Source: Lachnospiraceae bacterium (GTDB lineage Bacteria > Bacillota > Clostridia > Lachnospirales > Lachnospiraceae). From it: a DNA stretch of 64,000 nucleotides. The notes beneath the pieces were generated by a model. It saw only the letters and a list, made by a program, of their open reading frames with translations. It did not search any database and had not been told where the DNA came from. Location: the NCBI GenBank assembly GCA_017437965.1, contig JAFRWN010000013.1, forward strand, positions 29,279-93,278, written 5' to 3'. The position numbers were made by a program, and so were the translations under genes. Every line of letters begins with the position of its first letter. The first letter of the stretch is position 1. Below, one piece after another: positions 36,801 through 45,151 of this stretch.

Positions 36801-37015
36801 TAGAATTTACGGAAACCATCAATAAACAGAGAAATACGATACGCGGTATCAGACAGATACCCGGAAGTTATTTCACCTTCCGTTACATAAACAATGCATT
36901 TTATGCAGTAACGGCAGATACGAACGCGTCTACTCCACGTGAAGAGCTGACAGACCGTATCACCTACATCAATGATGAGATCGCTTACAAGCGGCATGAG
37001 CTTGGACTCGATTAA
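33875..37015 (+). CDS. secreted fusion of carbohydrate-binding-like domains and an ABC solute-binding domain
   Basis: A 1046-residue exported protein. A signal peptide (about 1-27, cleavage after AFA) precedes two similar beta-sandwich regions: about 130-310 (NVPETGYYYLALDYYN) and about 325-490 (ITIQAEDS, DWLEWEFEVKQSGYYNIELL). Their 'GYY' strands and paired layout recall CBM6/CBM35-type galactose-binding folds. A helical linker (about 500-630) leads to a family-1 solute-binding domain (about 637-1000; LAGQGPDVALEV, YALPCAQTFMVMFYRKDIL, NACKDKESAWKFLKWW). There is no lipobox cysteine, so unlike usual Gram-positive binding proteins it is not lipid-anchored. AAGGAGGT precedes ATG 33875. It probably serves the permease pair just downstream. 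Confidence 0.8.
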   Translation: MHAKLVLKRVLASVLASSMLFSGIAFADTDADTSVTSDKTAVESDVSGVDSTETVGALESQVADVKSRTTDDYQYILDYYNIDEGTLSYTQYLEKYGEVKKMNDFSVGAVDAYKKANHFEGMTPEVVSVSSLPREVYKDGEGVDVSAYSEALKLDEKGFVDFSVNVPETGYYYLALDYYNITSKNSNIQRAVFVNGELPYSELTRVEFKRMWMNNPKSFKTDSEGNPLKDSKGYTEWKSDNQDNDLKASQIEMHDWQRSFLYDSQGFYTDEMAIYLEAGENTITLYSITEATVVCALNFLHVDAIPSYEEYIKSTEGLENNAKDQMITIQAEDSTLKSSQMLYPQQDQSSAAVRPYSAKLLLNNTIGGNSWRLIGDWLEWEFEVKQSGYYNIELLCKQNFVKGIYVSRRIMIDGKVPFEEVNEYGFSYDSTWYYKVLGGKKNPYKFYLEEGKHTLRMTVVLGDFGDIVGRVSDVTDDLNKIYREVICVTGISPDVWRDYEIVENLPGLNDELKSAYNKIDSIITDFEKLVGKGSDKERALTTMRTQLKQLIKNNEYFVKVVQDYRSNVRACGTWIADVIGQPLALDSIYIYSTDEKVKEIKNSFFKKFWHEMKRLFYSFVIDYDIVGDVSEKGDNSPKLVLWVGTGRDQSNVIKSMISEDFTSNYGINVTVMLVDISTLLQATLAGQGPDVALEVNFDLPVNYGIRDAVYDLSKFDDIDEVLARFDASAYEAYQFNGATYALPCAQTFMVMFYRKDILKELELDPPSTWKEMVTALTVMSQNNMDLGMLPGEEVFLMNLLQNGGEYYNAEGTKTLLDSEEAIQAFTKYCEWYTDYGVDKTTNIEQRFRTGEAPIIISNFGYYNTLQVSAPDINGLWGVTQVPGTEKVAVEDMYDPVTGKEIKAGEKYIDHTIASVGNACVIMNACKDKESAWKFLKWWTSAETQVMYSHEMESINGPSAKVATANLEAFQQIGYPVEFTETINKQRNTIRGIRQIPGSYFTFRYINNAFYAVTADTNASTPREELTDRITYINDEIAYKRHELGLD

Positions 37016-37031
37016 AGAAAGGAGAAGATAA

Positions 37032-37961
37032 ATGGAATCTGTTAATCAGAACAAGCCTATAGTTCATAAGCTGACACTGAAGCAGAAGATTTACAGAAGC
37101 AGACAATCCTATTTCATGCTTGCTCCTTACCTCATTCTCTTCTTCTTCTTTACGATATTACCGGTGCTTGCATCGATAATACTCAGCTTCACATATTTCG
37201 ATATGCTGAACTTCCCCAAGTGGGTAGGCTTCAACAATTATGCAAGGCTTTTCCTTGATGATGAGGTTTTCCTTATCGCATTGAAGAACACCTTGCTCTT
37301 TGCGGTAATAACAGGCCCTATTTCCTATATAATGTGTCTGTTGTTCGCATGGATAATCAACGAATTCAAAGGAAAACTCAGAGCTTTCCTGACCCTTATC
37401 TTTTATGCTCCGTCTATCTGCGGTAACGCATATTATGTATGGACACTGATTCTGAGCTCCGACCGTTATGGCTATCTGAACTCTATCCTTCTTAAATGGG
37501 GATTTATAAACAACCAGGTGCTGTGGTTCCAGACTGAAAAGCTTGTAATGCCGTGTCTTATCGTGGTTCAGCTCTGGCTCTCACTTGGTACCGGTTTCCT
37601 TTCCTTCATCGCAGGTCTTCAGACCATCGACAAGTCGATGTACGAAGCTGCTGCAATGGACGGAATCAAGAACCGCTGGCAGGAGCTCTGGTACGTAACA
37701 CTTCCGGCCATGAAGCCACAGCTCATGTTCGGTGCCGTAATGCAGATCACCCAGTCATTCGCTGTTGGTGATATCTCCATAATGCTTGCAGGTAACCCTT
37801 CCGTTAACTATGCAGGTACCACGATTGTTACGCACCTTATCGACTACGGAACCTTCCGTTTTGAAATGGGATACGCCTCGGCTATCGCTTCGATCCTCTT
37901 CTTACTGATGGTCGGAACGAACAAGCTTGTACAGGCTCTCCTCAGAAGGGTAGGTGAGTAG
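37032..37961 (+). CDS. carbohydrate ABC transporter permease A1 (MalF-type)
   Basis: A 309-residue inner-membrane subunit with six expected transmembrane helices and a cytosolic N-terminus. The EAA loop that docks the ATPase is EAAAMDGIKNRWQELWYV followed by TLPAMKP (about residues 205-230), and NYARLF plus the 'FLSFIAGLQTI' segment are typical of sugar permeases. It pairs with the next gene. No ATPase gene is in the operon, so a shared MsmX-type ATPase is expected elsewhere. Confidence 0.92.
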   Translation: MESVNQNKPIVHKLTLKQKIYRSRQSYFMLAPYLILFFFFTILPVLASIILSFTYFDMLNFPKWVGFNNYARLFLDDEVFLIALKNTLLFAVITGPISYIMCLLFAWIINEFKGKLRAFLTLIFYAPSICGNAYYVWTLILSSDRYGYLNSILLKWGFINNQVLWFQTEKLVMPCLIVVQLWLSLGTGFLSFIAGLQTIDKSMYEAAAMDGIKNRWQELWYVTLPAMKPQLMFGAVMQITQSFAVGDISIMLAGNPSVNYAGTTIVTHLIDYGTFRFEMGYASAIASILFLLMVGTNKLVQALLRRVGE

Positions 37962-37962
37962 T

Positions 37963-38937
37963 TTGGCAGAAAGTACTAACAAAGCAATGGATAAAGAGCT
38001 GAAGGCCAGCAGTAAGGCCGAAGCCAAAAGGCTGAAACAGGAAGCCAAGATCAAAAAGAAGTACAGCAAAGCCAGAAAAGGTGTTTTCCATCGTGAAAAG
38101 CAGTTGAACCGTTCGGCAGCCGGTAACGGAATCCTGTTCTTCTTTATGATATTCTGCGGTATCTTCATGGCATTGCCTCTGGTAATCCTTGTAAACAATG
38201 CACTGAAACCTTTGGATGAAATTTTCCAGTATCCGCAGTCCATATTTGTAAAGAACCCTACCTTTGATAACTTCAAAGACCTGTTCGTCGTAATGAGTGA
38301 CTCATGGGTGCCTTTCTCAAGATACATTTTCAATACGATCATAATTACAGGTTTTGGTACGGTAGGACACGTAATAATTGCTTCGCTTGCGGCTTATCCC
38401 CTTGCAAAGCATAAATTCCCCGGAAAGACTGTCATTTTCGGACTGGTAGTCCTTTCGATGATGTTCTCGTACAACGTAACACAGATTCCCAACTACATGA
38501 TCATTTCATATCTGGGAATGAACAATACATACCTTGCCGTTATTATTCCGCCATGGCAGTATGGTATGGGTCTCTACCTTATGAAGCAGTTCATGGAGCA
38601 GATTCCCGACTCACTCCGCGAATCAGCAAACCTCGATGGTGCGAGAGAGTTTACCGTCTTCTGGAAGATCTTCATGCCGAACGTAAAGCCTGCATGGCTG
38701 ACACTCGGTATACTGCAGTTCCAGCAGATGTGGGGCAATACCGGTTCCATGTATCTCAGAAGTGAGAAATTGAAGCCCATGCAGTTTGCACTCCAGCAGA
38801 TTGCCGGCGGCGGTGCAGCCCGTGCGGGTGTTGCATGTGCGGTAGCATTTGTAATTGCCCTTGTGCCGATAACATTCTTCCTGATCTGTCAGTCACAGAT
38901 CATTGAGACAATGACCAGTTCAGGTATGAAGGAATAG
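37963..38937 (+). CDS. carbohydrate ABC transporter permease A2 (MalG-type)
   Basis: A 324-residue permease with an unusually long, charged cytosolic N-terminus (about 55 residues, Lys/Ala-rich) before the first transmembrane helix. The EAA-type loop is ESANLDGAREFTVFWKIFMP (about residues 220-239). I prefer TTG 37963, with AGGTGAG at 37952-37958, one base after the previous stop; GTG 37954 would add three residues. It forms the heterodimer with the preceding gene. Confidence 0.9.
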   Translation: MAESTNKAMDKELKASSKAEAKRLKQEAKIKKKYSKARKGVFHREKQLNRSAAGNGILFFFMIFCGIFMALPLVILVNNALKPLDEIFQYPQSIFVKNPTFDNFKDLFVVMSDSWVPFSRYIFNTIIITGFGTVGHVIIASLAAYPLAKHKFPGKTVIFGLVVLSMMFSYNVTQIPNYMIISYLGMNNTYLAVIIPPWQYGMGLYLMKQFMEQIPDSLRESANLDGAREFTVFWKIFMPNVKPAWLTLGILQFQQMWGNTGSMYLRSEKLKPMQFALQQIAGGGAARAGVACAVAFVIALVPITFFLICQSQIIETMTSSGMKE

Positions 38938-38950
38938 GAGGTAAATGAAT

Positions 38951-40504
38951 ATGAAGAAAGTACTTAGAAACTTCGTTATCGTCCTCCTGATTCTCACAAT
39001 GGTGATGGGTTCGGTTGCAAGTGCGGACACACTTCCGTATGTCACTTACAACTTCGATTATTGGAATGATGCGGTAATTACTCCCGCAGCCTATGTTCCG
39101 GACGGTTCGATAAACGGAGACAGCTTACAGCTTGGTCATAAGCTCGGATCAATATATGACCTTTATACCGATGAAACACTCGGAATAATCGCACTTTGCG
39201 ATAATACTTTTAACGCTATTTATATTCTTGATACCGATGATTACTCACTGCTCTATGTGATCGATGAGTTTTTCAATACCGAAACCGGTAATATGGATAC
39301 CTTCAAGAGTCCTCAGGGTGTGTATATTTCTAACGTATCAAAGATAGCAAGTACCGAAGAGGAAAGCTATGCTGTAACCGATTCGTACAAACAGCTTTTT
39401 ATCTGCGATACCGAAAACCAGAGACTACTGTATTTCGATATCGATGGTGAAAATAAGAAAAACCTTACTTTTACCCATGACGGAACGCTTACCTCACAAA
39501 GCCTGGTTTCCGATATCCTTGGTGAAAGCTATACTTTCAAGCCCAAAAAAGTCTGTGTTGACTCGGCTGACAGAATATATGTGATCAACGAAGGTGAGTT
39601 CCAGGGCATACTTCAGCTTGAGAAGAACGGTGTCTTCAACGGATACTTCGGTACCATCACAGTAAACATCAGTCTCTGGCAGAAGATATGGAGAACACTT
39701 TCCACCTCGGCCCAGAGAAGCAAGCAGACCCTTTTCATTCCTACAGAATATAAGGGCATTGATATTGATGATGCCGGCTTCCTGTATGCATGTTACCTTG
39801 ACCAGACCGGTGTACAGGCTGTCATGAGGCTTAATTCAAAGGGTGGCGACGTTATCAAGAAGGGCGCCAACAATAATCTCGGTGGCGACCTTATCGGAGT
39901 GAATCTCGGCGGTAACAAGTATTCGGGCCATAACAAGATCGTTGATGTTACCTATAATGGTAAAGGAATGTATTCACTTATTGATAACCTTCGTGGACGA
40001 ATCTTCACCTATGATGCAGAAGGAAATCTCCTCTACATCTTCGGCGGACTCGGAAATGCGGAAGGAACCTTCCTTTCACCTCAGGCAATCGAGATCAACG
40101 GCGCACAGAGACTTGTCTGCGACGTCAACAAGAATGAAGTCCAGATTTTCTCGCCTACCCAGTACGGACGTCTGATAAATGAAGCAGTCGGATACCGTTA
40201 TGACGGTGATGAATCAAAGGCCGTTGCAACCTGGCAGAAGGTACTTCAGCTCAATGAAAATTTCGAGCAGGCATATATCGGTATCGGTAAGGCCTACCTT
40301 AACAGTGGCGAATATAAGCAGGCTATGGATTACCTGAAGCTCGGCATGAGCCGTTCCTACTATTCAATAGCCTACAAGCGTTACAGGAACAACATCCTGA
40401 AGGAACACTTCAATATTATATTCGGTACCATAATAGTATTACTTGTGTTATTCATAGGCTCCAGGCTCTATAAGAAACACAAAAACAGGAAATATGACGA
40501 TTAG
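38951..40504 (+). CDS. exported NHL-type beta-propeller protein with TPR and C-terminal anchor
   Basis: A 517-residue protein with a signal peptide (about 1-25, VASA cleavage). It then has a beta-propeller of NHL-like repeats (about 50-405; FKSPQGVYIS, FKPKKVCVDSADRIYVI, KGIDIDDAGFLYACY, FLSPQAIEINGAQRLVC), a tetratricopeptide pair (about 415-470; AYIGIGKAYLNSGEYKQAMDYL) and a C-terminal transmembrane helix (about 485-505) with a basic tail. The topology puts the propeller outside the cell, tethered to the membrane. ATG 38951 is best spaced from AGGAGGT (38936-38942). It is fixed in this operon between permease A2 and the YIP1 gene; a ligand-sensing or scaffold role is inference. Confidence 0.8.
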   Translation: MKKVLRNFVIVLLILTMVMGSVASADTLPYVTYNFDYWNDAVITPAAYVPDGSINGDSLQLGHKLGSIYDLYTDETLGIIALCDNTFNAIYILDTDDYSLLYVIDEFFNTETGNMDTFKSPQGVYISNVSKIASTEEESYAVTDSYKQLFICDTENQRLLYFDIDGENKKNLTFTHDGTLTSQSLVSDILGESYTFKPKKVCVDSADRIYVINEGEFQGILQLEKNGVFNGYFGTITVNISLWQKIWRTLSTSAQRSKQTLFIPTEYKGIDIDDAGFLYACYLDQTGVQAVMRLNSKGGDVIKKGANNNLGGDLIGVNLGGNKYSGHNKIVDVTYNGKGMYSLIDNLRGRIFTYDAEGNLLYIFGGLGNAEGTFLSPQAIEINGAQRLVCDVNKNEVQIFSPTQYGRLINEAVGYRYDGDESKAVATWQKVLQLNENFEQAYIGIGKAYLNSGEYKQAMDYLKLGMSRSYYSIAYKRYRNNILKEHFNIIFGTIIVLLVLFIGSRLYKKHKNRKYDD

Positions 40505-40515
40505 GAGGAGAGATA

Positions 40516-41145
40516 ATGAAAGAAATATTTTCTAAAGAAAAATGGAAATATGTGTTTTATTGCATATCTCATCCTTCTGATGGTTTTTATGAAGTAAGAC
40601 ACAGAGAAAGAGGAAGCGTAGCAATAGCCTGGGTAATAGTTTTCCTCTTCGGTGTTTCATACACGGTGAACAGACTCTGCGCAAGCTTTATCGTAAGTGA
40701 TGTAAACCCCAGAAACGTAAATACCGTACAGGAGATTTCCGGTGTGCTTGCACTTTTCGTTCTCCTTTCGATTTCGAACTGGTCGGTTACCTGCCTTATG
40801 AACGGTGAGGGCAGACTGAAGGACATCATGACCATTATCGGTTATTCCTTCATGCCCTGCGTATGCCTTTATATCCCGGCTACGATTTTTTCACAGTTTG
40901 TTGCAGATAATGAACAGGTCTTCTATAAGCTCATAATGTGGATAGCAACCGGTTATACGATTATCATAATGCTTGTCGGCATAATGATAGTCCATAACTA
41001 CACACTCGGCAAGACACTACTTACTATCGTGCTTACGTTCTTTGCCCTTCTTGTTATCCTCTTTGTGATTATGATGATCTATAGTCTGATAAGTCAGGTA
41101 ATTACCTTCTTCTACAGTATTTACCTCGAACTGTATTTCAGGTAG
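40516..41145 (+). CDS. YIP1-family membrane protein
   Basis: A 209-residue protein with five likely transmembrane helices (near 36-56, 72-92, 105-128, 136-160 and 170-198) and the YIP1-type sequence SNWSVTCLMNGEGRLKDIMTIIGYSFMP (its middle, GEGRLKDI, is the family's most recognisable part). Bacterial YIP1 proteins have no established function. GGAGGAG precedes ATG 40516. Spacing of 11 bases on both sides shows it is an operon member. Confidence 0.8.
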   Translation: MKEIFSKEKWKYVFYCISHPSDGFYEVRHRERGSVAIAWVIVFLFGVSYTVNRLCASFIVSDVNPRNVNTVQEISGVLALFVLLSISNWSVTCLMNGEGRLKDIMTIIGYSFMPCVCLYIPATIFSQFVADNEQVFYKLIMWIATGYTIIIMLVGIMIVHNYTLGKTLLTIVLTFFALLVILFVIMMIYSLISQVITFFYSIYLELYFR

Positions 41146-41156
41146 GAGGGCATGAC

Positions 41157-44100
41157 ATGAAGATTTCAAAAAAGAACAGCACGGTTAAAAAAATCGTCTT
41201 TTCCATTCTGATTGTTGTTGCGGTACTTGGTATCTCTTACCTGCTTTACTACCTGAAGAACTATACCTTCAACAAGAAGTATAAAAAGTATCTTCTCGAT
41301 GTAAAATATGAAACAGGAAGTGAATTCAAGGCACTTTCGGATTCGGCAAAGCCTGCTGAACTTGCCGATGACTATGTACTTGCAGCAAAGAATGAAAAAC
41401 TGAGACTTTACGTTAATACAGAAAATGCTGAAGTTGCAGTATTGGATGTGACCAGTGGAAAGCTCACATATTCAAATCCTCAGAACATTACTGAGGCAGA
41501 TTACAAAAACCCTGAATACATGTGGAACATGAAGTCCCAGCTGATCCTCAGATATTTCGCATCAGTCGGAAGCGAGACCACTTCAACAATGACCAGTTAC
41601 GATCTTTGTACAGGTGTTGAAAAAGAAGCGGGAGAGGAAAAGCAGTTCAAGTTCGAAGCCATTGAAAATGGTGTCAGGGTAATATATGAGATCGGTGATC
41701 TTTCAAATCAGAACTATGTTCCTACATATCTGAGAAATGATACCTATGATGACCTTTATCAGAAGCTGATGGATGCCGGCGATACTAAGAATGCCGCAAA
41801 CCTGATGAACTTCTATCAGGACACCAAGAGCAAGAAGGGCTTCAGAAAGATCAAGGATACGATCACTCCTTACAATATGATGAAGATCGATGAGTTCCTT
41901 GCAAAGATCGGCTGGACTGAAGAGGATTATGTTGATGAAATGGAAGCTGCAGAAGCAGAGTATTCCGTTCCCGTAAGCTTTGTTGTTCCTCTCGAGTACA
42001 GACTTGAAAATGACAAGCTGAACGTATGTATCGTTACCGATCATATTGTAGAACATGGTGGAGCTTCACTTTACTACATTGATGTGCTTCCTTTCTTCGG
42101 TGCAGAAAGATATGCTGTAGACAGCAATGATTACAAAGCATATGTTCTTACCTATAAAGAGGAGAGGGCAACAACATCAGTAGCAGATGAAAGCGAATCT
42201 GAATTCCTGATCTACGACAGCAATAAGCTTCTTGTAAGAAGTGATATGGCTGATTACAATTTCTGCACTTTCAATATTTATGATGCAGATGCATATTATC
42301 AGGCAACAGAGGAAAGCCCGGCAGAATCACTTGCAAAATGGGTAAACGTTTCCCAGGATGAATATGAGTTTACTCCCGAGATCGGTAAAAAATATCTGAT
42401 CACAATGACAGAGGGAGGCAAGGATGAACCCAGCAGTTCGGTAGAATTTTCGGTTCATTCGGAGCTGAAACTCAACAAGGGATATTTCCTCGTTCCCAAC
42501 GGTTCCGGATCGCTTATCAGGTTCAACAGTGTTGACTGTGACGGCAGCACGGACTATTCCGAGTATATTTACGGTCAGGACGAAGTAATGTTCGACTCCG
42601 AACTCCGTACAACCGAAACAGAGAGCGTAAAGCTTCCTGTATTCGGCTGGTACAACGAGACCGGTAACAGTATGATGGTAATCCTTTCAAGAGGTGAATC
42701 GTTCGCAGAACTTCATGTAATGACCGCAAATGATATTTCCTGTAAGGATGCCGGTGCGGAGTCGATGACCAACTACAATACGGCATATGCAAGATACTAT
42801 CTGAGAGCAAAGACCGAAGTAGCAATTTCGACTACAGATAAGTTTACCGTATGGAATGACGATATCTTCTCTACAGAGCTGACCCAGAAATACTGCTTCA
42901 CCCATAACGAAGAGCCCGGCTATTCGGGAATGGCAAATTACTATCGTAATTACCTTATCGAAAACGGCGCACTTGTAAAATCGGAAGCAACCGATGAAGA
43001 AAACATCGGAATGTATCTTGATATAATAGGCGCTGTAAGAGGCGATACAACCTTCCTCGGTGTTACAAAGGAATCGGTTATTCCGGTTACAACCTTCAAA
43101 CAGGCAGAGGCAATAGTTGACAGCTTCTATAAGAACGGTATCAGTAATCTGGTAGTAAATTACCAGGGCTGGATGAACGGCGGTTATTACCATGATACCG
43201 TAATGGATATCGACGTGATCAGAAAGCTCGGTGGCAAAAAGAAATTCGAGGAACTTTCAAAGCACATCGAAAATGGTGGCGGTAAGCTCTACGGAGATAT
43301 GGCTATCACCCGTGTTTCATTTGGTGCAAAGGATTTCCACTATAATCTTGAGGCTGCAAGACTTTACGGTTCGGGCGTTACCGCAGCATACGGAAAGAGC
43401 AGCCCTACCAATTACTCGAATTCGGGAACACTTGGTTACACGGCAAATCTTTATGATATCCTTTCGCCGAAGTTCTTCGAAAAGTATGTAACAAAGGCTC
43501 TTAAGGAAATGAAAAAGATTGATATTTCCGGTATCTCACTCAGGGATCTCGGTACATATCTCAACTCTGACCTTAAGAAGACAAACATTATCAACCGTGA
43601 AGAGACCAAGGAAATCACAGAGGCAATGCTCAAGAAGTTTGCCGATGACAAGAAGAGCGTAATGTTCAACAGTGCACTTGGTTATGCTCTTGCATATGCG
43701 GATGATATAATCAATGCTCCGATAGGAGATAACAATTATGTTTATGTAGACTGCGAAGTTCCTTTCTATGAAATGGTAATCCACGGCTACATCAACTATT
43801 CGGGATATGCGATCAACCTCAGTGCAGATACAACAACAGTTGAGAACATACTCGAATGCATCGAATACGGTGCAAGCCCTCATTTCACTCTTTCCTATAA
43901 AGAGGCCACAACAATGAAGTACACAGCTCTCAATAACCTGTATGCAACAAACTATGTTAACTGGGTTGATGAAGCATGTGATATCTACAGGGAAGTAAAC
44001 AATGCACTTGCTTCCGTAACAAAGGCTTCGATAGTAAAGCATGAAATACTTGACAGCAATAACAAAGTAAAGAAGATCACCTATGACAATGGTGTGGTCA

Positions 44101-44180
44101 TCTATGTAAATTACTCAAACGAACCGGTAGCAACAGCTGACGGTACAATCGGTTCAAAGAACTATATGGTAGTAAAGTAG
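41157..44180 (+). CDS. DUF5696 membrane-anchored extracellular protein
   Basis: A 1007-residue protein with a short basic N-terminus and one transmembrane helix (about 12-33); the rest is extracellular. Residues about 60-480 are beta-rich. Residues about 640-960 alternate strands and helices like a TIM barrel: ISNLVVNYQGWMNGG (about 660), GKLYGDMAITRVS, ISGISLRDLG with Asp797, MFNSALGYALAYADD (about 837) and YVYVDCEVPFYEMVI (about 860). I recognise it as the DUF5696 type found in Firmicutes sugar-ABC operons; function is not established. The barrel-like part with acidic residues at strand ends suggests a glycosidase-like enzyme or a degenerate one, but I cannot assign a family. Confidence 0.75.
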   Translation: MKISKKNSTVKKIVFSILIVVAVLGISYLLYYLKNYTFNKKYKKYLLDVKYETGSEFKALSDSAKPAELADDYVLAAKNEKLRLYVNTENAEVAVLDVTSGKLTYSNPQNITEADYKNPEYMWNMKSQLILRYFASVGSETTSTMTSYDLCTGVEKEAGEEKQFKFEAIENGVRVIYEIGDLSNQNYVPTYLRNDTYDDLYQKLMDAGDTKNAANLMNFYQDTKSKKGFRKIKDTITPYNMMKIDEFLAKIGWTEEDYVDEMEAAEAEYSVPVSFVVPLEYRLENDKLNVCIVTDHIVEHGGASLYYIDVLPFFGAERYAVDSNDYKAYVLTYKEERATTSVADESESEFLIYDSNKLLVRSDMADYNFCTFNIYDADAYYQATEESPAESLAKWVNVSQDEYEFTPEIGKKYLITMTEGGKDEPSSSVEFSVHSELKLNKGYFLVPNGSGSLIRFNSVDCDGSTDYSEYIYGQDEVMFDSELRTTETESVKLPVFGWYNETGNSMMVILSRGESFAELHVMTANDISCKDAGAESMTNYNTAYARYYLRAKTEVAISTTDKFTVWNDDIFSTELTQKYCFTHNEEPGYSGMANYYRNYLIENGALVKSEATDEENIGMYLDIIGAVRGDTTFLGVTKESVIPVTTFKQAEAIVDSFYKNGISNLVVNYQGWMNGGYYHDTVMDIDVIRKLGGKKKFEELSKHIENGGGKLYGDMAITRVSFGAKDFHYNLEAARLYGSGVTAAYGKSSPTNYSNSGTLGYTANLYDILSPKFFEKYVTKALKEMKKIDISGISLRDLGTYLNSDLKKTNIINREETKEITEAMLKKFADDKKSVMFNSALGYALAYADDIINAPIGDNNYVYVDCEVPFYEMVIHGYINYSGYAINLSADTTTVENILECIEYGASPHFTLSYKEATTMKYTALNNLYATNYVNWVDEACDIYREVNNALASVTKASIVKHEILDSNNKVKKITYDNGVVIYVNYSNEPVATADGTIGSKNYMVVK

Positions 44181-44193
44181 GAGGTAGCTGAAA

Positions 44194-45135
44194 ATGAAAA
44201 AGAAAAAAAGACTTACATTGGCTACCAAAAGAGCCATAAACGGATATATGTTCATACTTCCCTGGCTGATCGGCTTCTGCATGTTCTATGTGAAGAGCCT
44301 TTACATGACCATACAGTTCTCTGTATCCGAGGTCAGCGTTCTGACGGCAGATGAGATTGCAAGGACGAAAAACTCACTTGGTTTCTCGACCAAGTTTACA
44401 GGACTTGACAACCTCAAGTATGTATTCCTTGAGCACCCGTCCTTCAACCAGACGCTGGTTACATCACTGAAGAATATCGTTATCGATGTTCCGCTGATCC
44501 TTACCTTTGCACTTCTGATGGCAATGCTGCTCAACCAGAAGTTCATCGGAAGAACAATATTCAGAGCAATTTTCTTCATACCGGTAATCATGGGCTGCGA
44601 AGCGATTTCTTCTGCAATCGATATGGCAAGACAGGCTGCATTCGGCGGTATCAGTTCAACAAGTGCAGAAATTGCCGACGCATCGGGTTCCGGCATAAAT
44701 CTTGATTACTATGTGACACTGTTTAAAGATATCGGTCTTCCGGCCAAGATAGTAGACTACGTAGTAGGGGCTGTAGACCGAATAGCCCAGGTCGTCGACC
44801 TGTCCGGTGTACAGATAGTAATATTCATAGCAGCGCTCCAGTCAATTCCTTCCTCACTTTATGAGGTTGCAAGAATAGAGGGTGCAACAAGCTATGAGAC
44901 CTTCTGGAAGGTAACCTTCCCCATGGTTATGCCCCACATCATCACCTGCCTTGTATATACCGTGGTAGATGCATTTGCAGACAGTGAAGTGGTTAAGAAA
45001 TCCTATGACACGATTTTCTCGGATATTGAATATGACATAGGAAGTACGATGGCACTTGTGAGTATGCTTGCCGTGTGCGCGATACTGTTCATTGTGGTCG
45101 CACTGATACAGCGCAAGACATTCTACTATAACTAA
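44194..45135 (+). CDS. carbohydrate ABC transporter permease B1 (MalF-type)
   Basis: A 313-residue permease with six expected transmembrane helices. The EAA-type loop is EVARIEGATSYETFWKVTFP (about residues 229-248). It has an enlarged periplasmic-side loop (about 145-205, rich in Asp/Ser) not seen in permease A1. GGAGGTAG precedes ATG 44194. It starts the second permease pair, which is clearly different in sequence from pair A rather than a recent duplication. Confidence 0.9.
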   Translation: MKKKKRLTLATKRAINGYMFILPWLIGFCMFYVKSLYMTIQFSVSEVSVLTADEIARTKNSLGFSTKFTGLDNLKYVFLEHPSFNQTLVTSLKNIVIDVPLILTFALLMAMLLNQKFIGRTIFRAIFFIPVIMGCEAISSAIDMARQAAFGGISSTSAEIADASGSGINLDYYVTLFKDIGLPAKIVDYVVGAVDRIAQVVDLSGVQIVIFIAALQSIPSSLYEVARIEGATSYETFWKVTFPMVMPHIITCLVYTVVDAFADSEVVKKSYDTIFSDIEYDIGSTMALVSMLAVCAILFIVVALIQRKTFYYN

Positions 45136-45151
45136 GGAAAGGGGATAAGCG

